Shown in pieces: positions 7,920-14,672 of a stretch of 64,000 bases of DNA. How positions within the stretch are numbered: position 1 is the first letter of the stretch; the number at the start of each line of letters is the position of its first letter. The DNA comes from Jatrophihabitans_A sp035248685 (lineage in GTDB: Bacteria; Actinomycetota; Actinomycetes; Mycobacteriales; Jatrophihabitantaceae), in assembly GCA_035248685.1 (NCBI GenBank), contig DATFHF010000073.1:20062-84061 (forward strand), read 5' to 3'. The position numbers were made by a program, and so were the translations under genes. The notes under the pieces are model-generated. The model did no database searches and was not told where the DNA came from. It was given only the letters and a program-made list of their open reading frames with translations.

Positions 7920-9364
7920 GAGCCGTACACGGTCCGGCCGCCGCCGGACTCCTTGGCCAGCCGCTTGTTGAGATACAACCCTTCCAGCGCGAACTCGACC
8001 GCAGCCGCGGCGATGCCGACGGTGGCCGGGCCTTCGTGCACGCTGTCCGGCTCCAGCCGCTCCAGCAGGGCCGCCAGCCCGGGGATGGTGCCCAGCTGTT
8101 CGAGCAGCCGGTCGGCCGAGACCAGGTCACCGGACTCCACCAAGAGCCCGCCGTCGAATTTTTGCTGCAACGGCCGCAGATCCAGGCCGGCCAGTCGGGC
8201 CCGAGTGGTCTCGGCGACCGCTCGGCGCAGCAGGTGCTCCAGCACGTCGAACTCCCGGCCCTCGTCGGCGTCCTCGAACTCGACCTTGCCGCGTGAGGCG
8301 GGCACGATCGCCGGCAGATCGGCGATTCGGGCCACCGCGATCGGCTCACCGTTGATCGCGGCCCGCCGCACCGCCGAGGCAGCGACCGTCTCCACCGCGG
8401 CAATGGCAAGCCGGGCCGACACCCCGGAGCGCTGGTCGACCTGCGGTGCGTCCCGCACGCCACGGGCGAACCGCGCGATCACCTCCAGCAGGTGGGACGG
8501 CACCAGCGGCGCGCCGTGCGCGACCGGCTGCGTTGCCTCGGTGTCGGTGTCCCAGAGCACGGCCGCTTCCTGCGCGATCAGCTCCAGCTCGTCGGACAGC
8601 TCGATCGGGTAATGGGTGCGGATCTCGGCACCGAACCGGTCCTTCAACGGCGTGATGATCCGGCCGCGGTTGGTGTAGTCCTCCGGGTTGGCGCTGGCCA
8701 CCATCAGCAGATCCAGCGGCAATCGCAGCTGATAGCCCCGCACCTGGATGTCGCGCTCCTCCAGCACGTTGAGCATCGCGACCTGGATCCGCTCGGCAAG
8801 ATCGGGCAGTTCGTTGATGGCGAAGATGCCCCGGTTGGTCCGCGGCACCAGGCCGTAGTGCACCGTCTCCGGATCGCCCAGCGAGCGGCCTTCGGCCACC
8901 TTGATCGGGTCGATGTCGCCGATCAGATCACCGACCGAGGTGTCCGGGGTGGCCAGCTTCTCGCCGTACCGCTCGCTGCGATGCCGCCAGCTGATCGGCA
9001 GGTCGTCGCCGAGTTCGAGCAGCAGCCGGGTGGAGGCCGGCGTGATCGGTGCGTACGGATGCTCGTTGAGCTCCGAGCCGGCGATTACCGGGGTCCATTC
9101 GTCCAGCAGCCCGACCAGCGTCCGGATCACCCTGGTCTTGCCTTGGCCGCGCTCACCGAGCAGCACCATGTCGTGCCCGGCCAGCAGCGCCCGCTCCAGC
9201 TCGGGCACGACGGTCTCGTCGAAGCCGACGATGCCGGGCATCGACTGCTCGCCGGCCGCCAACCGCGCGATCAGGTTCTGCCGGATCTCGGCCTTGACAC
9301 CGCGGTGCACATGGCCGGAGGCGCGCAGCGCGCCCAGGGTCTTGATGTCAGGTGCTGAAGTCAC
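7916..9364 (-). CDS. AAA+ ATPase, magnesium-chelatase subunit I/MoxR-like (Rv0958-like)
   Basis: 482 residues. The Walker A motif GERGQGKT lies at about 69-76; the Walker B region reads GIFAINELPDL, with Asn-Glu instead of the usual Asp-Glu; sensor 1 is VASANPEDYTNRG. A C-terminal helical lid follows to residue 482. The gene is first in a two-gene operon with the VWA protein (4-nt overlap). Annotated relatives are called magnesium chelatase, but no bacteriochlorophyll or cobaltochelatase genes are near, so a chelatase role is unlikely. The GTG start at 9364 is preceded by TAGCGT and 7 nt (also GGGAGG immediately before the GTG), again consistent with a leaderless or near-leaderless mRNA. Confidence 0.85.
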   Translation of the reverse strand: MTSAPDIKTLGALRASGHVHRGVKAEIRQNLIARLAAGEQSMPGIVGFDETVVPELERALLAGHDMVLLGERGQGKTRVIRTLVGLLDEWTPVIAGSELNEHPYAPITPASTRLLLELGDDLPISWRHRSERYGEKLATPDTSVGDLIGDIDPIKVAEGRSLGDPETVHYGLVPRTNRGIFAINELPDLAERIQVAMLNVLEERDIQVRGYQLRLPLDLLMVASANPEDYTNRGRIITPLKDRFGAEIRTHYPIELSDELELIAQEAAVLWDTDTEATQPVAHGAPLVPSHLLEVIARFARGVRDAPQVDQRSGVSARLAIAAVETVAASAVRRAAINGEPIAVARIADLPAIVPASRGKVEFEDADEGREFDVLEHLLRRAVAETTRARLAGLDLRPLQQKFDGGLLVESGDLVSADRLLEQLGTIPGLAALLERLEPDSVHEGPATVGIAAAAVEFALEGLYLNKRLAKESGGGRTVYGS

Positions 9365-9431
9365 CCTCCCGACGCTACGTCGAGATCGGGCGTACGGCTA
9401 TGCGCAATCGGGCGGTCCGGCAGCTAATGGC

Positions 9432-9923
9432 TCAGCCCCGATAGGGCTTTGCCGACAACAGGGTTACCCGCAGGGTCTTGCCGGTCGGGGTCGAGTAGCT
9501 GACCGTGTCGCCCTCGTGCGCGCCGGTCAGTGCCTGGCCCAATGGCGATGCCGCGGAATAGACCTCCAGGTCGGCGGTGTCGCTCTCCTCCCGCGACCCG
9601 ATCAGGAAGGTCTCCTCGTCCTCGCCCTCGAACCGGACGGTCACCACCATGCCGGGGCCGGCGGTGCCGGCGGAGGTGGGGGCCACCCCGACCTTGGCCT
9701 GCCGCAGCAGTTGGGTGAGCTGAAGGATTCGGCCCTCCTGCTTGCCCTGTTCCTCGCGCGCGGCGTGGTAGCCGCCGTTCTCCTTGAGGTCGCCCTCTGA
9801 GCGGCGGTCGTTGATCTCCTGTGCCATCGCCGGCCGGTTGGCGATCAGCGCCTGGAGTTCGGCGGACAGCCGGTCATAGGCTTCCTGGGTCAACCAGGTG
9901 GTCGCGGCGGTCTCGGTACTCAC
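9432..9923 (-). CDS. greA: Transcription elongation factor GreA
   Basis: 163 residues, the normal GreA length. The N-terminal coiled coil (about 10-80) carries the acidic tip NDRRSEGDLKENGGYHAA, with the conserved Asp-Glu that help RNA polymerase cleave backtracked RNA in its secondary channel. The C-terminal FKBP-like domain has ASPLGQALTGAHEGD and TLLSAKPY. The GTG at 9923 has CTGGAG about 10 nt upstream and fits the family start; the frame continues upstream to 10058 without GreA character. It is divergent from mca, as in mycobacteria (Rv1080c and Rv1082). Confidence 0.95.
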   Translation of the reverse strand: MSTETAATTWLTQEAYDRLSAELQALIANRPAMAQEINDRRSEGDLKENGGYHAAREEQGKQEGRILQLTQLLRQAKVGVAPTSAGTAGPGMVVTVRFEGEDEETFLIGSREESDTADLEVYSAASPLGQALTGAHEGDTVSYSTPTGKTLRVTLLSAKPYRG

Positions 9924-10088
9924 GGTTGCAATCTCCAGTGTGCGGGACGGTTCGGGCCGGGCGCGGGGCCTCGGTGATTCCAACCTAACACCGGCGACCT
10001 GGCGCCGAGGGCTGGACGGGACGAATCGCACCCGAGGGATGCAATCCTGGCAAGCCACCCGGCGAGTGGTCGACGCCGGCCGATCAGT

Positions 10089-10094
10089 GACAAT
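10089..10094 (+). promoter_or_regulatory. Predicted -10 (GACAAT) of leaderless mca
   Basis: GACAAT, then GGACGG, then GTG at 10101. The same layout GACAATGNNCGGGTG precedes lpdA at 48096. Confidence 0.45.
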
Positions 10095-10100
10095 GGACGG

Positions 10101-11015
10101 GTGCCGGAAACATCATCAACCACCGACCTGCGGCAACCGCTCCGTTTGCTGTGCGTGCATGCCCATCCCGACGACGAGTCGAGCAAGGGTGCGGCGACCA
10201 TGGCCAAGTACGTCGACGAGGGCGCCGAGGTATTGGTGGTCAGCTGTACCGGTGGCGAGCGCGGGGACATCCTCAACCCTGCGTTGAAGGACCGTCCGGA
10301 GATCGCCGAGCGGATGCACGAGATCCGGATCGCCGAGATGGCGCAGGCCGCGCGGATCCTGGGCGTGCAGCACCGGTGGCTCGGCTTCATCGACTCCGGG
10401 CTGCCCGAGGGTGATCCGCTGCCGCCGTTGCCCGAGGGCTGCTTCGCGCTGGTTCCGGTGGAAGAGGCAAGCCGCGCCCTGGTGCAGGTGATCCGCGAGT
10501 TCCGACCGCACGTGATGACCACCTACGACGAGAACGGCGGGTACCCGCATCCCGATCACATCATGTGCCACCGGGTCTCGGTGGCCGCCTTCGACGCGGC
10601 CGCTGATCCTGATGCGTTCCCGGACGCCGGTGCGCCGTGGCAGCCGCTCAAGCTGTACTACGACGTGAGCTTTACCCGGGAACGGGTCGAGGCGTTGCAC
10701 AACGCGATGCTGGAAGAGGGCATCGAGTCGCCCTACGCGGAATGGCTGAGCAACTGGAAGGAGCGGGCGGCCGACCGGCGGGTGCCGAACGTCACCACGA
10801 AGGTCTACTGCGCCGACCAGTTCCCGCGCCGGGACGCGGCGCTGCTGGCGCATGCCACCCAGGTCGATCCGGAGGGCTGGTTCTTCAAAGTGCCGCTGGA
10901 CGTGCAGCGCCGGGTGTTCCCGTGGGAGCAGTTCGAGCTGGCTCGTTCGATGGTGGACAGCGAGCTGCCTGAGGACGACCTGTTCGCCGGCGTTCGCGAG
11001 AAGGTCAGCCGGTGA
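10101..11015 (+). CDS. mca: Mycothiol S-conjugate amidase
   Basis: 304 residues of the PIG-L/LmbE deacetylase fold. The zinc-site motif HAHPDDES is at about 20-27, GGERGDILNPAL near 54, and the third His in GYPHPDHIMCHRVS at about 150. Mca cleaves mycothiol conjugates of electrophiles and drugs, releasing a mercapturic acid for export and GlcN-Ins for recycling, so it is a cytosolic detoxification enzyme and implies that the organism makes mycothiol. The motif set and length favour Mca over the related MshB deacetylase. The GTG at 10101 is supported by the leaderless promoter. The stop overlaps the next start (GTGA). Confidence 0.92.
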   Translation: MPETSSTTDLRQPLRLLCVHAHPDDESSKGAATMAKYVDEGAEVLVVSCTGGERGDILNPALKDRPEIAERMHEIRIAEMAQAARILGVQHRWLGFIDSGLPEGDPLPPLPEGCFALVPVEEASRALVQVIREFRPHVMTTYDENGGYPHPDHIMCHRVSVAAFDAAADPDAFPDAGAPWQPLKLYYDVSFTRERVEALHNAMLEEGIESPYAEWLSNWKERAADRRVPNVTTKVYCADQFPRRDAALLAHATQVDPEGWFFKVPLDVQRRVFPWEQFELARSMVDSELPEDDLFAGVREKVSR

Positions 11016-11296
11016 GCGGCTGGCAGCTACTGGCCGACTCGGACGCCGGCAAGGGCAGCCCGATCGGCTTCTTCGTGGTGCTGGTGCTGCTCATCGCGGT
11101 GTATTTCCTGTACCGGTCGATGAACCGGCACCTGAAACGGGTGCCGACCAGCTTCGACCCACCGCCGCCCACCGGTGAGCCGGCCGATCCGCGGCTGCTG
11201 TTGTCCGACCCGCAGCCGCCGCCAGCCGAACCCGACAGTGGCGATGCGGCGCCGGGCCCGGTCAATCCTCGCGAACCCGGCCCCGACCAGCCTTGA
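11012..11296 (+). CDS. Small single-pass membrane protein, Rv1083-like
   Basis: 94 residues. A transmembrane helix (GFFVVLVLLIAVYFLY, about 19-34) is followed by a basic patch (RSMNRHLKR) and a proline-rich cytoplasmic tail with PPPP and QPPP. The GTG start overlaps the stop of mca by 4 nt, so the two are translationally coupled; mycobacteria keep the same small gene behind mca (Rv1083). Function is unknown; coupling suggests a membrane-side helper of mycothiol-conjugate handling, which is inference. Its last 35 nt overlap the opposing arfB gene. Confidence 0.75.
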   Translation: MSGWQLLADSDAGKGSPIGFFVVLVLLIAVYFLYRSMNRHLKRVPTSFDPPPPTGEPADPRLLLSDPQPPPAEPDSGDAAPGPVNPREPGPDQP

Positions 11297-11708
11297 TCTG
11301 ACCTCGCTGCCGTTTCAGATCCAGCCGTCGCTGGCGGGCCGCTCGCGACGGGGCAGTGGCCCGGCGAGCCGGCGGTGCGGGCGCCAACGCCTGGCTCAAG
11401 TGATAGGCCAGCCGAGCCCGGGCCGCGGCTCGGTTGGTCAACTGGGATCGTTGCTCGGAAGCGGTGATTCGCAGCACGCCGTCCACCAGCCGGCCGGCGA
11501 GCCGATCCAGCACCCGGGCTCGCTGCTGGTCGGTGAAGGCCGTCGAGGCCCGGACGTCGAAGCTGAGTTCGACCCGGCTGTCGGTGGTGTTCACGCCCTG
11601 CCCGCCTGGCCCGGACGAGCGGGAGAACCGTTCCACCAGCTCGGCGGCGGGGATGGTCAGGCCGTCCGGGACGCCGCGCCCGGGAGGCAGCCGCAGGTCG
11701 CCGATCAC
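11262..11708 (-). CDS. arfB: Alternative ribosome-rescue factor ArfB (peptidyl-tRNA hydrolase, YaeJ type)
   Basis: 148 residues, the length of a single RF-1-like catalytic domain. The GGQ motif is in RSSGPGGQGVNTTDSRVEL at about 32-50; no codon-recognition domains are present. The C-terminal tail (about 115-148) is strongly basic and would lie in the empty mRNA channel of a stalled ribosome, while GGQ hydrolyses the peptidyl-tRNA. The GTG at 11708 is preceded by TAGACT and 6 nt. Its 3' end overlaps the opposing small membrane gene by 35 nt, so the mRNAs are complementary there. Confidence 0.92.
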   Translation of the reverse strand: MIGDLRLPPGRGVPDGLTIPAAELVERFSRSSGPGGQGVNTTDSRVELSFDVRASTAFTDQQRARVLDRLAGRLVDGVLRITASEQRSQLTNRAAARARLAYHLSQALAPAPPARRATAPSRAARQRRLDLKRQRGQIKAGRGRVRED

Positions 11709-11714
11709 CGAGCC

Positions 11715-11720
11715 AGTCTA
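11715..11720 (-). promoter_or_regulatory. Predicted -10 (TAGACT) of leaderless arfB
   Basis: TAGACT, GGCTCG, GTG. The 18 nt CCTAGACTGGCTCGGTGA are identical to the promoter-start region of deoC at about 33801-33818. Confidence 0.55.
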
Positions 11721-11736
11721 GGCAAACCGGATCACC

Positions 11737-11820
11737 GGCTCTTCGCGAGAGCGCTCATTGCTGATGAGCTGCGCCCCTCGTCGGCAGCGCTTGCGCGGGC
11801 AGAATCGGCTGCTCACTCAT
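11737..11820. repeat. Dispersed MIRU-like repeat, diverged copy
   Basis: On the minus strand the element opens with ATGAGTGAGCA and closes with AATGAGCGCTCTCGCGAAGAGCC, the same ends as the tandem pair at 40227-40387; the middle (GAGGGGCGCAGC) is weakly similar. It is 84 bp long and lies between arfB and the lipoprotein gene. Confidence 0.6.
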
Positions 11821-11857
11821 CGGAGCGCCGTTCGAAGGTCCGGTGCTCGACTGGGGT

Positions 11858-11863
11858 TACCGT
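11858..11863 (+). promoter_or_regulatory. Predicted -10 (TACCGT) of leaderless lipoprotein gene
   Basis: TACCGT, GGCCAG, GTG at 11870; this favours GTG 11870 over GTG 11843. Confidence 0.5.
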
Positions 11864-11869
11864 GGCCAG

Positions 11870-12577
11870 GTGAGACCGGTTCTTGTACTGCTCGGTTTGC
11901 TAGGGCTGCTGGCCGGTTGTGGCTCAGCCACCGGTCCGTCCGCTGCCGGTCCCTCGGTCCCGGATTCGGCAGCGGTAACGTCCAGCGATACCAGCGATCC
12001 ATCGGCCGATGCCACCAACGATCCGCTCGACCCGACGGACCTGGTAGGGCCGCCGAGCCCGTCCGGCTTCGTCACCGGGCAGCCGCGCACCAGCGCCGCC
12101 CAGCCGTCCACGGTGAGCCCGCCGCCGGCCGGGCTTCTGGCCTGCGGGCCGCCCTACCTCAGGCTCGCCGTGCGGAGCGCGGGCAGTGGCCTGTCGCACG
12201 CCGGCTACGTCCTGCTGTTCACCAACACCGGCCAGATCGCCTGCACGATGACCGGTTACCCGACGCTGACCATCCTGGACGGTCAGGACCGGCCGGTCGT
12301 CCGAGCCAGCCCTACCCCGAGCGGTTACCTCGGCGGCCTGCGCAACCCGAAGCCACCGTTCCCGACGGCGGTGCTAGGCCCCGGCGGGACGGCGTCGGCG
12401 CTGCTGGAAGGGCTGCTGTTCGACTCGAGGACCGGCAAAGGCTGCCCGACCCAGCATGCGCTGCTGAGCACACCACCGGGCACCGCGAGTCCGATCAAGG
12501 CCGCCGCGGTCACCACCGTGTGCAGCCAGGTGCAGATCCATCCGGTGGTGGCCGGCAATACCGGCAGCCAGCCCTGA
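11870..12577 (+). CDS. Secreted lipoprotein with DUF4232 domain
   Basis: 235 residues from GTG 11870. The N-terminus RPVLVLLGLLGLLAGC is a lipoprotein signal with a lipobox ending in Cys about 17. A Ser/Pro/Thr-rich linker runs to about 95. The C-terminal domain (about 97-232) matches DUF4232: Cys near the start (LACGPPYLRL), NTGQIACTMTGYPTLTIL, and a late Cys pair (GKGC, TVCSQ). Proteins of this group are anchored outside the membrane in actinobacteria; their ligand is unknown. It stands alone, with a MIRU-like repeat just upstream and add downstream. Confidence 0.8.
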   Translation: MRPVLVLLGLLGLLAGCGSATGPSAAGPSVPDSAAVTSSDTSDPSADATNDPLDPTDLVGPPSPSGFVTGQPRTSAAQPSTVSPPPAGLLACGPPYLRLAVRSAGSGLSHAGYVLLFTNTGQIACTMTGYPTLTILDGQDRPVVRASPTPSGYLGGLRNPKPPFPTAVLGPGGTASALLEGLLFDSRTGKGCPTQHALLSTPPGTASPIKAAAVTTVCSQVQIHPVVAGNTGSQP

Positions 12578-12618
12578 CACAGGAACGTCCCGGTCGTGTG
12601 GTGACGTCGGTGACTCGA

Positions 12619-12624
12619 TAACGT
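12619..12624 (+). promoter_or_regulatory. Predicted -10 (TAACGT) of leaderless add
   Basis: TAACGT, GAGCCC, ATG at 12631. No Shine-Dalgarno sequence is present. Confidence 0.5.
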
Positions 12625-12630
12625 GAGCCC

Positions 12631-13737
12631 ATGCCGGCCGAACTGAACCCGACCACCATCCGCACCGCGCCGAAGGTGCTGCTGCACGATCACCTGGACG
12701 GCGGCGTGCGGCCGCAGAGCATCATCGAGCTGGCCAAGGCGATCGACTACGACCGGCTGCCGTCGACTGACGCTGCCGAACTCGACCGGTGGTTCCAGGA
12801 GTCGGCGAACTCCGGTTCGCTGGTGCGCTACCTGGAGACCTTCGAACACACCGTTGCGGTGATGCAAACCCGGGAGGGCCTGCACCGGATCGCCAGCGAA
12901 TGCGCGCAGGATCTGGCCGACGACGGCGTGGTGTATGCCGAGGTGCGCTGGGCGCCTGAGCAGCACGTCGGGCAGGGCCTCACCCTGAACGAGGTGGTCG
13001 AGGCGACGTTGGAAGGGTTTGCGCACGGGGTGCAGGCAGCCTCCGAGCGCGGCAAGCAGATCCGGATCGGTGCGCTGGCCACCGCCATGCGCCACGCCGC
13101 CCGCTCGCGGGAGATCGCCGAGCTGGCGGTGGCCTACCGCGACCGCGGCGTGGTCGGCTTCGATATCGCGGGCGCCGAGGCCGGCTTTCCACCGAGCCGG
13201 CACCTGGACGCGTTCGAGTACCTGCGCCGGGAGAACTTTCACTTCACCATTCACGCCGGCGAAGCGTTCGGGCTGCCCTCGATCTGGGAGGCGATCCAGT
13301 GGTGTGGCACCGACCGGCTCGGGCACGGCGTGCGAATCATCGACGACGTCACCGCCACCGGGTCCTCGTTGGAGGAGCAGGTCGCCTCGGCCCAGCTTGG
13401 CCGGCTGGCCCAGTACGTCCGGGACAAGCGGATCCCGTTGGAGATGTGCCCGTCCTCCAATATCCAAACCGGGGCGGCCGCTTCGATTGCCGAACACCCG
13501 ATCGGGTTGCTGCGGCGGCTGCACTTCCGGGTGACGGTGAACACCGATAACCGGTTGATGAGCGGGACGAGCATGACCCGGGAGATGGCGCTGCTGGCCG
13601 AGGCGTTCGACTACGGCTGGTCGGACCTCCAGTGGTTGACGGTCAACGCGATGAAGAGTGCCTTTATCCCGTTCGATGATCGGTTGACCATCATCAACTC
13701 CCAGATCAAGCCGGGGTATGCCGCGCTGAGCGTGTAG
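12631..13737 (+). CDS. add: Adenosine deaminase
   Basis: 368 residues, TIM-barrel metallohydrolase. Zinc ligands are in LLHDHLDGG (about 14-19) and HAGEAFG (His near 209); the catalytic Glu is in that HAGE, and LGHGVRI and VNTDNRLMS carry further active-site residues. It deaminates adenosine and deoxyadenosine to inosine and deoxyinosine, which the purine nucleoside phosphorylase at 40384-41235 can split. In M. tuberculosis add also lies close to the deoD-pmmB-upp group. It is monocistronic here and ends 3 nt before the opposing SRPBCC gene. Confidence 0.95.
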   Translation: MPAELNPTTIRTAPKVLLHDHLDGGVRPQSIIELAKAIDYDRLPSTDAAELDRWFQESANSGSLVRYLETFEHTVAVMQTREGLHRIASECAQDLADDGVVYAEVRWAPEQHVGQGLTLNEVVEATLEGFAHGVQAASERGKQIRIGALATAMRHAARSREIAELAVAYRDRGVVGFDIAGAEAGFPPSRHLDAFEYLRRENFHFTIHAGEAFGLPSIWEAIQWCGTDRLGHGVRIIDDVTATGSSLEEQVASAQLGRLAQYVRDKRIPLEMCPSSNIQTGAAASIAEHPIGLLRRLHFRVTVNTDNRLMSGTSMTREMALLAEAFDYGWSDLQWLTVNAMKSAFIPFDDRLTIINSQIKPGYAALSV

Positions 13738-13740
13738 AAC

Positions 13741-14226
13741 TCAGTCGGCGGATGCGGTCGATCGCTTTGCGGCGGCGGCGAATTCGCGCAAGTCCCAACC
13801 GGAGGCAACCGCGTCCCGCATCGATTCCCAGCCTTCGCCGTGCCGGTCGAGGTGGCGGTGGGTGAGCTTGACGTGCGTCCGGTCCGACGCCAACTCGGTA
13901 AATGCGATCTCGATCTCGCTGGCTTTGGCCGGGTCGGTTTCGAGTTGCCATTGCACGTTGATGTCCCAGCTGAAGCAGACCCGGGTCGGCGGCTGGTAGG
14001 CCAGCACCCGCGACCAGCGGCATTCGCTGCCGTCGATCCCTCGATCGATGATGTGGCCGCCCACGTAAGGCTCGAAGACCATCTCGGCAAGCGGCACCTC
14101 GATGATGTGGTGGCTCTTGTCCCACCAGGATCCGATCTGGTTGGTGAAGACATCGAAGGCTTGGGCTATCGGCGCTTCGACCTCGATGTCGAGGCTCACC
14201 TCAGTGGTCGCCGTCCGAGTGGTCAT
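13741..14226 (-). CDS. SRPBCC (AHSA1/START-like) domain protein
   Basis: 161 residues forming one helix-grip fold: VEAPIAQAFDVFTNQIGSWW at the start, then FEPYVGGHIIDRGIDGSECRW and TDPAKASEIEIAFTEL, and a C-terminal helix ending in GWDLREFAAAA. AHSA1-like proteins bind hydrophobic ligands or act as small chaperones; the ligand here is unknown. The gene overlaps the upstream ArsR regulator by 4 nt. Regulator-SRPBCC pairs of this kind are common in actinobacteria, so the regulator presumably controls this gene. Confidence 0.85.
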   Translation of the reverse strand: MTTRTATTEVSLDIEVEAPIAQAFDVFTNQIGSWWDKSHHIIEVPLAEMVFEPYVGGHIIDRGIDGSECRWSRVLAYQPPTRVCFSWDINVQWQLETDPAKASEIEIAFTELASDRTHVKLTHRHLDRHGEGWESMRDAVASGWDLREFAAAAKRSTASAD

Positions 14227-14537
14227 GTATCCTCCTGCTGCTGCTCGGCCGCATCGCGGAATGCGGCTAGGGATCGGGTCCAGAACGCGTCGAAGTAGGC
14301 GCGGATGATGGCCAACGCGTTGGGATCGACGGTGTAAACCCGGCGGGTGCCGACCGCCCGATCGGTGACCAGGCCGACAGATTTGAGGATCTGTAAGTGC
14401 TGGGACACCGCCGAGCGGGTGATCGGCATGTCGCGGGCGAGGTCACTCACCGCTGCCGGACCGTCGACGAGGCGCTCCACGATGGCCCGCCGGGTGGGTT
14501 CGGCGATGGCATCGATGAGTGCAGAAGCGTTAGCCAT
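14223..14537 (-). CDS. ArsR-family winged-helix repressor
   Basis: 104 residues with a complete ArsR winged helix: DAIAEPTRRAIVERL (about 9-23), recognition helix ITRSAVSQHLQILK (about 40-53) and wing GLVTDRAVGTRRVYTVDP. No metal-binding CxC motif is visible, so it is not a classic arsenic sensor; the signal is unknown. It is first in an operon with the SRPBCC gene (ATGA overlap). Its start codon sits inside a perfect 20-nt palindrome, so autorepression is likely. Confidence 0.9.
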   Translation of the reverse strand: MANASALIDAIAEPTRRAIVERLVDGPAAVSDLARDMPITRSAVSQHLQILKSVGLVTDRAVGTRRVYTVDPNALAIIRAYFDAFWTRSLAAFRDAAEQQQEDT

Positions 14538-14566
14538 GGCTAACGCAAGCTACCGCTAACGCTTGC
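14527..14566. promoter_or_regulatory. Putative ArsR operator cluster
   Basis: GCGTTAGCCATGGCTAACGC (14527-14546) is a perfect palindrome containing the ArsR start codon. The 8-mer GCTAACGC occurs at 14539 and again 16 bp later at 14555, and inverted at 14527. GCAAGC (14545) and GCTTGC (14561) form a second dyad. Confidence 0.6.
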
Positions 14567-14672
14567 CGTTCGTCAAGGCTGCTCTTCCGCGCAAGCTAAC
14601 CGCCCGACAAGGCGGTGTGGCGAGCATCGGTTTCCTGATGCCCGCCATACCGTCGGCTAATGCGGTGACTAC

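Noticed and set aside
7916..9364. Magnesium chelatase for (bacterio)chlorophyll
   Set aside because: No other pigment genes and the VWA partner is not BchD-like. The fold, not the function, is shared.
12325..13524. 399-codon minus frame across add
   Set aside because: It is antisense to the clear adenosine deaminase gene and has shadow composition with no family features.
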